Source: Ulota crispa
Lineage: Eukaryota; Streptophyta; Bryopsida; Orthotrichales; Orthotrichaceae
NCBI GenBank assembly: GCA_963920765.1
Contig: OY987244.1
Coordinates: forward strand, 622,501 to 686,500
Reading direction: 5' to 3'
DNA length: 64,000 nt
The position numbers and the translations under genes were made by a program. The notes below the pieces were generated by a model, which was not told where the DNA came from, made no database searches, and worked only from the letters and a program-made list of their open reading frames with translations. Shown here piece by piece: positions 49,305-60,800 of this stretch (the stretch's first letter is position 1; the number at the start of each line of letters is the position of its first letter).

Positions 49305-50514
49305 CCCCTAAAGAACCAAGCCCATTTTTTAGTGAAAGTTATTGAAAATTGCCACTTTTGGAGGAATGAGTAGAAAGGTAGGAAAAAACATTTATTTTTG
49401 GAAATCCAATTGTAAGATCTTGCCCTAGGCTATGGGAGGTACTTGTGGAAAAAAAAACCAGCTCATTTTAGATAAAGAGAAGTGAGATATTCACATCTGA
49501 AGTGAAAAAAAGAGTTTTTTCCCTACTATCCAAAAACTTAGAAGCCTTTAATTGCCCCTAAATCAAACAAATTGCTCTATGCAAAGTTGAGGTTTATTTT
49601 TTCCATGTAGAAGACCAAGTTAGGTAAGTGTGGGAGAATTTTCAAATGAATTGGAGGTGTGAATCATACTTTTTAGAATCTTGCAATGCCATAAGGCCAT
49701 CAAATTTGCGTAATTAGCTCTTGCTCAATATTATGAGGTTTTCAAGGAGCCTTTTCACTGTCTAGAATAATCCTCCCGCTTTGCCGAGACAGCAATCAGA
49801 GGGAGAATCAAGGCGGCGACCACTGGTTAGAGAATAACTCTCGCAAAACCTGATTAGGTCATGGAATGGATGTTGGGAGGAGCTTTGCCGGATATAATCT
49901 GCTGTTCCCACTCATGGCTCCCGCCGCTCGCTAGGATCGGCAGATTATATCCAGCAATGCTCCTCCCAACCTCCACTCCATAGTACATATATACTAGGCA
50001 AAATTTGGAGGATTTATGTGAAATTTAGAAATTTGAATTACTCCGAACCAAATGGTGAAAACCAAAGACTCTTAGTCTACTACAACTTGGAAAAAAGAAA
50101 AGGCAAAAAACAAGTTCACAAAGAGCTCAAAAAAGTAAAGCACTAAAGGAAAAAGGAATGGAAGTATGGAAGTCTTGTACCTGCCCGCAAATTAAAACTT
50201 TTCACTCATAAATCAAAATTGAATGTTTCAAAGCTCCCCACATATGTATAAATCTAAAAAACCAATTTCAGATTTTTATTTTGAAAAAATGTTATTTAAA
50301 AAAAAAATTGGCTACCTAATGTTCCCTATTTTTCAAAATTTCATGCATAACTTCTTTAATAACTGTCGAAATGAAGGAAAAATTAGATGCCTACACAGAT
50401 TTTTGAATTTTCCATCTTCAGTAAAAGTTTCAATAAATCACACAAAGTAGTTTAGCTATAGGTACATGCCCAAAATCTCATTTGTCTTCCGAAGGGACAA
50501 TGGTCTTTTAGGGG
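49305..50514. mobile_element. TTAA-flanked TIR element, copy E, nested in F and itself carrying an insert
   Basis: Ends CCCCTAAAGAACCA and TGGTCTTTTAGGGG are inverted repeats, with exact TTAA outside (49,301-49,304 and 50,515-50,518). The interior is collinear with copy B at 10,871-11,789, but a 276-bp segment (49,710-49,985) is present only here. No coding potential. Confidence 0.8.
49710..49985. repeat. 276-bp insert with a 44-bp-arm hairpin
   Basis: Comparison with copy B shows that sequence between AAATTTGC and CATATA is extra. It is GC-richer than its surroundings. Its right half, 49,861-49,981, folds into a hairpin: 44-nt arms (49,861-49,904 with 49,938-49,981) differ at only about five positions, several G:U-compatible, around a 33-nt loop. 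That geometry fits a plant miRNA-precursor-like foldback or a small foldback transposon. No match to a miRNA family I know was seen. Confidence 0.6.
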
Positions 50515-50518
50515 TTAA

Positions 50519-52711
50519 GCAACAAGAAAGAACAATCCATGAAGGAATACGATCCACCACGATAAAAACCGCCGTATCTGTACGAAAATGCATATAGGCA
50601 CATTTAAACCTACTTGCAAATAAAATCAAACTTAAAAAAATGATGAATACCCACAAACCATGCATGGTATTGCCATCCGTACGATTGGATCTTAGTACGC
50701 TTTCATATTTGTTGTTAGTACGAGTTTTACCAAAACACCAGAAAAGGCCTTGCCCACCCCAGAACTAACCACAAACCTTAACGGGTTAACCTCTAAGCAC
50801 CTGGGCTATTTTCACCAAAATCAAGCTTTCAGGAGATCTACAACTTTGATGCATTGTATCTTAGTCAATTGGATGATCCATAAAAAGTGACCATTAGAAA
50901 TCGTAGAACACCTACTTAGAAAATGGCTTGCAAATTTTGGGAACAATTGACCATGGGAGATGGGAGATTATAGCATTTGATCAAGCAACATGTGATGACA
51001 AAATCTCATTTTTTAGTAGATAGTTGCTATTTGATGATTTTTATAATAATCATCAAAAAAATGGGCATTTTATGACTCTAAGTTATGACTATCATGAGTC
51101 AGTTTGAGGTAAAAATGACTCACAGTAGTCATAACTCAAAGTCATAAAATGCCCATTCTGTTGTAGTGTTATAAAATTCTATAAGCCCTTGATTCATCTT
51201 AGTTTTTGTGAGTAGCAAGATTAGATGTGAATGCACACAATTGTAAAGTATTGAAGATTGTACTTCTTTTTATGTCGAGTTTTAGGGCTTCAAATTGCTA
51301 TTGCACAGAAAGTGATGACCGGCACAATTGGTGAGGGTTGCCATCCTTTGGGTCTAGAACATGCTTAAACCTTTGCCAAAAAAATCTCGCTACCACAAAG
51401 CACACAAAGAAGTTTGCAAAGGATATTGAATATTTGTAGCTTGTAAAACTCTTCTTGCCAACACAATCCGTATGGTGTTTCACCCAATCAAATATCTTAG
51501 AGCACTTATACAACATTTAGCTTTCTTGGCCATTACTTTGTTGGCATGGACAACTTGAATGCCTTCATAATTGTAGTTTATAGCAAAATCAAAAAGTTAG
51601 ATCTAGTGCCTCAAACAAGCCTTTGAAATCATGCAAGGACACTTTTGGTCCTCTAGGGGATTTAGGGATTAACCTTTTTGTTCTTGTGAACTTCCTTATT
51701 ATGACGTTTGTATAAAATGTCTTGTGACACAATTTAATGTGATAGCAAGATATATCTGCGCTTGGTAAAAACATTTCATAGAATTTAGCAAAGATAAGAA
51801 AATATGATAGTAATCCATTTGATATTGAAGAAGTTTAGGTGTATGAGATCAACAAAGCATTTGGATATACCTTTGGTACTTATATTGACCTTTGATATTC
51901 CAAAAATGGAAGTATAAAAGTAAAGAAAACACTTAAGCTCTATTGTGAGGTAGTACACATTAAGGGTTTATTTAAAATTCATACCAAATTGTACATTGTT
52001 GTTGAGATCCATGGAACCAAACTCTTCCATTATTAGGTGGATTATGATGTGAAGCTTCCATCAAATAGATTGCATATTTAGGTTAGATGTCATGTATAAC
52101 CAATTCAAGACCAATTTTAAACTCTAAATACAAACACAAGGTCAATGTGGTCAAAAGACATCTTTATGTCATACACATTATTAGAAAATAGACATTAATT
52201 ACAACATAACATTGCCCTTCTATTGAGGGATCTCCCAATGCAATTTATAAGGTGTCAAATCATATTATCATTTTTAATTATGGACTTTGGATTGTTCCAA
52301 GTTAATTTATAATACAACATAATTCAACAATGAAACCAAATAGTTGTGATTCAAGTCCATGCAAAACAAGCTCACTATTCAAGAAACATGGACCTCCTCA
52401 TCTTGTTCAATTTCATGACTCATTGTCTCAAGGGATCACGCCCCATTACAATTGGATACCACCTGTGATAATGGGGTAATTAAATGGGGGTATTTAAATT
52501 CTTTTTAAGGTAAATTTTTCCTCCCTTTCTTTTGATAAAAAGCTACTTTAGTGTATTTTAGGGTACCCTATGCTTATTTCTAAATGGTTATATGACCTAA
52601 TTTTTCAAACCCAATTTTTTTACAAACACAAAAGTATCATAAGAAAAAATTATGTGTATATAGTGGGTTTATAGAAGACTTTGGTCCACAAGAAAATAGA
52701 GTACAAATTTA
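50519..52711. other. AT-rich interior of composite element F
   Basis: No recognised gene. Fragments resembling family termini occur (CGGGTTAACCTCTAAG near 50,779; GGTCCTCTAGGGGATT near 51,647), suggesting further decayed insertions. Minus-strand frames at 51,298-51,516 and 51,589-51,774 have no domain I can name. Confidence 0.35.
51061..51156. repeat. Hairpin with 41-bp arms and 14-bp loop
   Basis: 51,061-51,101 pairs with 51,116-51,156 with about five mismatches (ATGGGCATTTTATGACT with AGTCATAAAATGCCCAT at the base). It is either a foldback MITE or a small-RNA-type hairpin. The flanks show no obvious duplication. Confidence 0.7.
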
Positions 52712-53121
52712 ACCCTTTCACAACCGTGGTTGATTTGGGGGGTGGGCAATCCTTTGTATGGCCATTTGAGGGAAATTTTCAAACTTTTGAATACAGATGT
52801 CTACGATAGATCTAACCGTACATATGGAAGTATCTTGCAAGGTTTAGTGTTATGCATCATGAATTATGGTCACTCTTTAGTTGTTATGGCCATCTTTTTG
52901 CATTTATTGGTGTATTTTCAGCCGGTACTCTTTTAGTTTTTTCAACCCTCTAGCCACCTGCCACCTCACATTGGCCTGATTATTGTCCTAAACTCTTCAC
53001 TTTCCAATTCCCCAGACCCGTCCCCTTTGCCACATTATCAAATTCCTTGACATGCTCTCTCTACAATCTGAAAAGAGTCAAAATTGACCACAAACAGGTT
53101 GACCGGTCCTTAAAGAATTAA

Positions 53122-54153
53122 CACATTGGAAGTCCCTCAAACCATACTTACAAAGCAGCCTCTAAATCCTAACCCATTCCTATAAATTCAAATTACCCTC
53201 AACCACATGCGTACTCACGAAATGGCAGATGACGGGCTTTGAAGCACTAAACCCTAAAATGAAGAAGAAAAGAGGAAAGGAAGAAAACCGGGCAGAGGAT
53301 AGTATATAAACCTGAGCGCAAACCCGAGCTTTTACTGTTGAGAACTGCAAAAAATAGAGCAGTAATGCTGACATCTACCATAGCAGTTGGCAAAAGAAGC
53401 TAAGAAATCCAACTTTGAACACACCAACAAAGAAAACAAATCCAACCTTGAACGCAAACCCCACTAAGCTCACACTCCTGTGCTTGCAAGTACAGCTCTG
53501 CAAGGAAATATCTATAAGGAGGATGAGAAGCTTCAATTGCATAGCACCCTTGCTGCCACTTTCAGCACGCTCAGATCATTCGAGGAGGAAAAATCACAAA
53601 CAATAAGAAAGCAATCTCAAATCTGAGAATCCTTAGTGCCAACAAGAGCAATGGTAAGCTTAGCACAATAGCATGTAAAGAATCCAATGTGCTTGCTAGC
53701 ACTAACCCTACTCTTGAGATTCCACCACAATTCCAGCCTTTGCCAGCATGCTTGACCCTTCTTCAATTACCCTACAGCCTTTTGCTAAACCCTAAACCAT
53801 TACAACCCAAAACCTCTACAAAAAAAACCATTTTTCATCCATATTGCTCATGAACTCTAAATCCTAAAGTCATCCTACTAAATTCTTTTAGGATAATTCT
53901 ATAATTCCACCCTTTTTTTTGTACAATATTCAAAAATGGAGGATTATACACCATCTTATTTTACGTATAATGAAGCAAGACATATTTTTCCAATGCTATG
54001 GTAAATCCAAATAAGATACAAATTTATCTCCAATGAATAAAGTTGACTCTATTTTTTATCTCATAGTTTACTAAAAATTGGAGAGTCATCCCTCCCTTCC
54101 CCAAGGTCATTGTCTCTATGACCAACTTGTTGCCCACTTTCTCAATTCTCTTT
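53122..54153. other. Spacer of mixed composition, possible gene remnant
   Basis: A TATA-like AGTATATAAACC lies near 53,300 and telobox-like AAACCCTAAA near 53,269 and 53,786, followed by less AT-rich sequence to about 53,800. No open frame with a recognised product follows on either strand, so a promoter or decayed gene is possible but unsupported. Confidence 0.25.
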
Positions 54154-54157
54154 TTAA

Positions 54158-55093
54158 CCCCTAAATGCCCAAGGCACCAAATTTTGGTGTTTAGGAAACT
54201 CTAAAACGTTGTTGAAGGCCAAGATTTTAAATTTCCTTTTTTGAGAAGTTGTTGTTTGAAGTTAGCTTTTACCTTATTACATTTTTTATTTATTTTATGG
54301 AAGTTAAATTGCAAGTATGCATATTGCTCATTGAAAATGTGGTGAGTAGTGTCACTAAAAAACTTGAACATTGTATTTGTTAATTTGGGAAACCCAAAAG
54401 GGATTTTAAGGGCATTGAATTTTACATTTGTGAGAATATTTTGGTGATTTAACCCCTAAATTCCCAAGGCACTTTTTGAGCTTCTAGGAATTTGTTATGA
54501 GTCAAACAAAAAGTCAAAATTTTGATAAATTGTATTAGGTTTTTGAAAATTGTAACTCTACAAAATCAAACTACACATGTTAGAGATCACACAAGAAAAG
54601 AAATGCGATAATATCACTAATGGATTGAAAGATTATAATGTTTGATTAAGTGGGTGTTAAAACTATGAAAATGACTTGAGATCTTTTAGTCCTCTTTTCA
54701 CAAGTCAATTTTAAAAAATGGTCACATGAAAAATATGGGGTTAAAGGACATTTCATACATAACTCCAATCAATTTAAGGCTTTTTGAAAGCTCCTCTACA
54801 ATTTTATTAAATAAATTTCTAGTGTAAATTTTTCTCCAAGGTCTAATGTATTTGAGGCTCATTTCCAAGAGCTCTCAACATTAAAATAGTCAAGATTGCA
54901 ATGGACACCCTTGCTCAAAATCTTGAATAGAAAAATCATCATCAATCATTTACAAATCATATTTTTAATGCTAAAACTAGACTTCAAAAAGAATAGTTAA
55001 AATAAAATCTACTAAAAATAGCAACTTACTTAGGTTTTATAGAAGTTCAATGCATTGTCCACACCATAATGTGGTGTCTTAGGCATTTAGGGG
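54158..55093. mobile_element. TTAA-flanked TIR element, copy H (936 bp)
   Basis: The left end CCCCTAAATGCCCAAGGCAC matches the inverted right end (complement CCCCTAAATGCCTAAGACAC) over about 26 bp. TTAA flanks both (54,154-54,157 and 55,094-55,097). A second left-end-like sequence, TTAA followed by CCCCTAAATTCCCAAGGCAC, occurs inside at 54,449. Non-coding and AT-rich. Confidence 0.72.
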
Positions 55094-55097
55094 TTAA

Positions 55098-55809
55098 AGT
55101 GAGTTTTTTTATATAATCCCATCAAGTTATTACATCATTGATGTAAGTTCTTGAAGAAATCATCATAAAATTCATTCTAAATCATAAGAAATATCTTAAA
55201 AACATGAAATCCAAATGTCTCAAAATTTAGTTTCTTTCCCAAATCAACAAATATCATAGGTCCAATGACAAGCTGCCACATTGAAAACACAAGTAGCAAG
55301 TTGAAAATATCAAGACTTCCCCTAACTCCATAGTGAGAGCCATTCTATTGAAAATTAGTCATCTCATAAAAGCCACATGTGTTTTGTGCTAATTTCACTT
55401 TTGAAATGCTTTTGTTATACACACTAGAACTCATCCACTATAGAATTCTCTTTGTTCATAATGACTTTTGGCCAATAATAGGAACTCAAATTTTTCTTTG
55501 TATCAAGTGGTAGCTCTTTCACTATTGCATTGCAAGCTTGTTTGAGAAATTGTAGTCACTTGTTTTGAAATAACAACAATAAGTACTACATCATCATAAG
55601 TGGCTATTTCCCAATTTTGTACACAAGAGTAACCTTTTTAACATAACAAGTTATGGGCAGTTGCAGTAAAACACCAATTTCCATACTCATCCACATTCAT
55701 TCACAAATATCTAAACATTTGCAAGGTTTTTTCAAAAAAATTATTGGCAACACTAGTATCTAAAAGCCTTGAAGTTCAAGATCCTACGATTACAATTTTC
55801 AGTCAATGT
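55098..55809. other. AT-rich spacer between two TIR elements
   Basis: About 700 bp with no recognised features. Confidence 0.4.
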
Positions 55810-55813
55810 TTAA

Positions 55814-56818
55814 CCCCTAAAGGACCAAGGGTGTGTTTTGAGAAAAAATTTCAGAAATTGCCAGCTTTTACTGCATTGCCCAAAATTGAAAATAAAAACC
55901 TTTTTTCTCAATTCCAACCGTACAAAAGGGTGTCAAATAGATAATTTAATATGTAAAAAAAAATTCAGCTCATTTAACCTCGCGGATTGTAAGATTATAA
56001 CGTTTGAAGTGAGAAAAATAGTTTTTTCATTCCTGCAAAACAAGGTCAAAAAACTTTGAGCCTTCCTAGAGTAACATTTTTGCTCTATACAAATTTGAGC
56101 TTTTTGACTATTCACAAGTACATGATGTTAGGTTCACTCATGAAAATTTTCAAATGCAAAGATAGAATCTAGCTTATTCTAAATCACCTTGCAGTGCAAG
56201 GAGGTTTAGTGAATTGGCAATACATTAGTCATTCTTTCATGATTTCTTGTGCAATGAGGAAGTCTTTTATTTGAAATTTGAATGATGAAAAGTTAGAGAC
56301 AATCATTTGGAGTATGTGAAAAAAAGTTTCAAGAGTTTAAGATTTACAAATTGAAAGATGATAGAGCCAAAAGTTAGAGGAATTTTTTTTCTTGAAACTG
56401 CCCAAACATAGTTAACAAAGTTTGACTCCCTTCTAAATTTGATGTGAGAGTTCAATTTTTTTATTATTTTTTGACAATTGTACACCATGTTTTTTTAGTT
56501 ACATACTTGCCAAATTTCAAAAGTTGAAGAGAGTTTTAGCATAAGATTCTCCAAAGATGCCCAAGCTACTCGAACTGCCCAAATTCTTTAAGGTAACTTA
56601 ACTTTTGAACCAGGCATCCAATTTGGAAAAAAATTACATCTTCACTTATAGGATACATATTTGCACCTTATGTAACAATTTTGAGAACATCCAATAAAAT
56701 CTAACTTCATATGACCTTACCCGAATTCTCAAGTGGCTGTTGAATAGCCACTTGATCCTTTAGGGGTTAATAGCCACTTGATCCCTTAGGGGTTAATAGC
56801 CACTTGATCCTTTAGGGG
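55814..56818. mobile_element. TTAA-flanked TIR element, copy I (about 1.0 kb), right end triplicated
   Basis: The left end CCCCTAAAGGACCAAG abuts TTAA (55,810-55,813). The right end CTTGATCCTTTAGGGG abuts TTAA and is present three times in tandem. The interior is diverged from copies B and E but keeps the same start. No coding potential. Confidence 0.72.
56741..56818. repeat. Tandem triplication of a 26-bp element terminus
   Basis: The unit AATAGCCACTTGATCC followed by YTTAGGGGTT occurs three times with a 26-bp period. Each copy ends in GGGG followed by TTAA (56,767, 56,793 and 56,819). One copy has CCCTTAGGGG in place of CCTTTAGGGG. Confidence 0.9.
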
Positions 56819-56822
56819 TTAA

Positions 56823-57827
56823 CAATGATCTGACAACGACCATTCAAAAATTCCAAAAGACTACGTTTCTTGTTTCAAGAAGGCATTGACTGTTTAGGGG
56901 TTGAACAAACAGCTGCGCTACAAGAGATTATCCTGCAACAAGGTTACCATCCCTGCAAGTTAAATAGCGACTCAAACTTCCGCAAGGTAGCTGCTTCACT
57001 TGTTGCAAAATCTCCTGCCTTGTGGTCCAGAGTCAGTATAATTAACTTGTGGATGGTACAAGATTCTTCAACCCCTCACAGCTGCAGAATATTCTACCTG
57101 TTGCAATTTCCTGTGAGAAACGCCCAGGCTTGTTGAACAGTTCTGTATTCTCTGCACTGCTGTGCTACTATATATTGCAACAACACAAAAGGGATTGTTG
57201 CGAAGTAGCAACCGCATGACATGCACACATACATCAGTAGAAAAGCTTTCATAGAAATTTTATAATTGAATGTGGTCGTTATAGGATTTGCAAGCCTTTT
57301 GCCTGCAGCATAATTTCATCTATTAAAGAGAGTACGCTGTTGCCGCAATAGTTGACGGAATCTACACCACTAGCTACCTATTCTAGAATATGAGAATCTG
57401 ACGGATCTATGTAATCAGTCTTCAAACTATTGACCCGGCTATTGACTTCAGGATAGGAACGTCAATTTCGTTAGAATGGCGGTAATTGTGCGCCAAAACT
57501 TGTGACATATCTCACAGTTCTAATTTCAGTCCACGGCCTGAACCGCGCCAAATGAATGGCATATGGCCAATTTAACGAAATGGACGTTGTTTGTACCTGA
57601 TCGATAAGAATGTCGTCGTCGAGGTGTATCTACGTATATCCACCGACCCGAGCTTTCAGAAAAGCTACTCTGACTCCGAACAACTCAATTCCCATATATT
57701 TCCTCCTGGCCTAGAAGAATGCTTCACTCACTTGAATCCAATGATGTCTTTCCAGCGAGTTGCCCCTGCCAAGGTCTTCATTCTCGAGGCACATGGTACG
57801 CATCGTGTATGCCGTGACGAGACGTAG
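56823..57827. other. 3' flank of the ZIFL gene
   Basis: The sequence is less AT-rich than the repeat block and probably contains the 3' UTR of the minus-strand transporter. Plus-strand frames at 56,870-57,136 and 57,591-57,827 have no recognised domain and are treated as chance. Confidence 0.4.
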
Positions 57828-60800
57828 TTAGAACTCTTCCTTGTAAGGATGATTTGTTGATTTCGGCAAAATTGGCTCATATGTCAAAATCGCTGTCACG
57901 AAGGAAACCAGTGCCAAGAAGAACCACACCAAGTCATTCCCTGCAATGAACCCCACGCACGAAGTTTAAGTTTGCCTGATGCCAGTAAAGAAAACCTCCT
58001 TTCAGAAAAACGGTGTGAGCTTCTCCTTGAAAGCACAATGCACGAAAACACAATTCCATATAAAAAAACAGTGGAACAGTTCGACATTCCCTTGTCAAAC
58101 AGCGCCAGACTATTAATACACTATTGGTTACATTTGCAAAGCGCTTCAGCAGCAGTGCGGAGTTCAAGGACTTCACACTTACCAGGAAGAAATTGCGCAT
58201 CTTCACGTTTTTGAGCCCATGCGAAACTGCACAAATGATTACCAACCATGGTTTTAACAAAATGCACACCATAATTCCAAGTCCATTTTAAAATCAGTGC
58301 ATTAAAATCGAAAAGACTAAACCAAAAAGGTTTCCATATTATCAATTAGTATAGCACAAGGAACTCACATGGCACCTCCCATCTCAGGCCCCATGGCTTT
58401 GAAAAGCGATGCAAAAGTCATAGAAAGTCCATTGGCAGCCCCTCTCTGTGCTTGAGGCTGCAAAAGAACATACGAAGTTTTTTATTAATTGCACAATCTA
58501 CGGTAAACATACGAAATTGGACAGAAGTTGACTGAATTAGCAACACATTCAACCCGCCATGGACATTAAATCATACCACTGAATTATTGACGAGCATGAA
58601 TGAGCCGGTGAGGGTGGTAACCTACAAAACAACGAGAAATCAATGCCGTTAATATAATTGTGAAAACATACAAGTCTCCATAGCAATATACCTCTTTGGA
58701 GGGGATTTTTCCAGTATGGAGGTTCGCTGGCAGCTTAGAACACACAACTCCCATTCAAAACAATGTTTGGATGAACAAGAAAAAGCAACTTACAGAGAAA
58801 ATAAACCTCAATACTGAGCTGGCAACCACAATCACCCAAAGTAACTCTCCACTCATACTTGGGTACAATGGTAACACAGCCAGTAGCGGTATTGAAAGAG
58901 CCTGCAAGCCACAGAGAATTATCAGTGATTTGCATTTAACAAGCAAGATCCTTCGTCGCATTCAGAAGTCACTACTCTTGTACAGTAGTTTTGAACTGGC
59001 TGCAAGAAAAATCTAGTTCAGTTCTACAAGACCCAAGCTCACGGAAAAGTTATGCACACAAAATCAATCTGCTTCTGATCATAATTTACAGCATTCCCCA
59101 AAGTCCTCCTAGAAAAAGGTGACTCCTGATTTCTACAGCAAAACCATGCTGGTTCTTGTTTGCTAAGTTCTAGTGGCTCTCAGTGCAATAGCTGACCATT
59201 CCAATGACTGTGAAATTGCATCATACCGCGCCAATGCGAACAGTCAATATTGGTCCCAAGAAGTTGGCCACAAATGGAAAAAATAGGAGTTGGAATATAA
59301 GCATGCCCAATCCTGCACAGCCACGCACACCTTATTAAATAAGCATTGAAGTCAAAGCAAAAAACATCAGTAAGATATCAACTTGCATTGGTCAGCAAAC
59401 AGAAGAAAGTGAGTGACGCACAGCCGCTTTATATATCATCCCACTAACTTGACCTAAAGCTCAAATTGCTGCTCCTAACTATGTCACATGTTGAGCAATT
59501 TTAAACCTAAACCCCAAACCTGTTTATTGAACAGTTCCAGCAAAACGAACTCCACCAGATACGGAAAGACTTAAATTGACCAGCCACCAAGAGGACATAC
59601 CAGAAAAAGCAAGCACTGAGCCGATGTCATTTGTTGAATACCCTAACCCATCTTTAATTTTTGGGCTCACGGTCCAAAGCGAAAAAACCTAAAAAGCCCA
59701 TCCCAAATTGCAACAATCAGAACATATCGTCACCAACATGGGACCAAGATCTCGAGAAAAAATAGAAAAATTCCAAGGTTACTTGCAACTCACGTACAAA
59801 GCAATTTATATCACTTTCTTCAATCGTGCACTTCTATTTTAATTCTTATTTTCAATGTGAAGTTGCAATTAAAGGAAACGATGAGTGTGTACCTCCGTAT
59901 ATGCGATATCCTGAAGACACCAAAAGCAATACACAGCAATGGAGGCCATGAGGGGACGGTTAGTCAGCATCCATTCAGATTTTGCACCTTGACCTTTGTA
60001 TTTTCCCAGTAACGGTTGTTCGATGTCATCCACATTGGACACTGCCGTATGCTGTCCATTTACTGGACCTCCAAACAACAAAAACAATAGCCCATGGAAA
60101 TCAGCCAACTGAAAAATACCAAAATGTTGTATGTTCACCTCATTGAGGAACTTGTCGATATTAAGCAGTGCACTTTAAAGAGTGACAAAGGCGAAAGAAC
60201 AGGTGCGACATGGTAGATGCAACATTTTAGTTTTGGAAAGAAATCTTAGAATCAAGGCATTGAGTAGCTGTTAATACCGTGTGTCTTCGCTGTTGTAGGA
60301 ACCCCATCATCTTCTTCATCTGCTTCATGGAGAGACGCGGCGCACCACTTAAGTGAAGCATCTTCACCAGGATACTCCTCAAAGTCTTCAATTGGTTGTT
60401 TACCATGATGCTTATGCAATGTTTCCTGTCAGAGACGTGGACAAGAGCAATGTTATGTGACCTAATAAGAGAAGAGCCTTTCAAGCAGATTCCAATGAGG
60501 CCCAAAAACAGAATCCACGCCAAACCCATGCAATCCCAAGCACGTATGTGATGTGCTAAAACCAGGCCAAGGCACTTACAGGAAGCCACAGGCAGATGAT
60601 GAGAGCAGCAATTCCAATCACTGTGGTGCAAGCAGACGGCAGTAGGTACGGATACCTGCGTTCACTCACAATCTTAGCCCCTGCCAGTACGCGACCACAA
60701 GTACTGCATTGCGGAGTTCAAAAAATGTTTCATCATAGTTGAATCTACTCACCGATCGAAAAGGGAGCCAGGAGGAAAGAATTTTGGAAATTTACTGGCT

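Larger units (their letters stand above)
48977..53117. mobile_element. Composite TTAA-flanked element F (about 4.1 kb) with nested insertions
   Basis: The left end CCCATTAAGGTCCAGTCGAC and the following ~25 bp pair with the inverted right end, sharing TTTGTGGTCAATTTTGACT, for a terminal repeat of about 43 bp. TTAA lies outside both ends (48,973-48,976 and 53,118-53,121). Inside are copy E (49,305-50,514) and a 41-bp-arm hairpin (51,061-51,156). Roughly 2.9 kb of AT-rich interior remains, without any frame over about 75 codons. If it once encoded a transposase, it is decayed beyond recognition by eye. Confidence 0.6.

Noticed and set aside
51298..51774. Possible decayed transposase on the minus strand inside element F
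   Set aside because: Two short adjacent frames were examined for piggyBac-like DDD context, but no convincing motif could be matched by eye.
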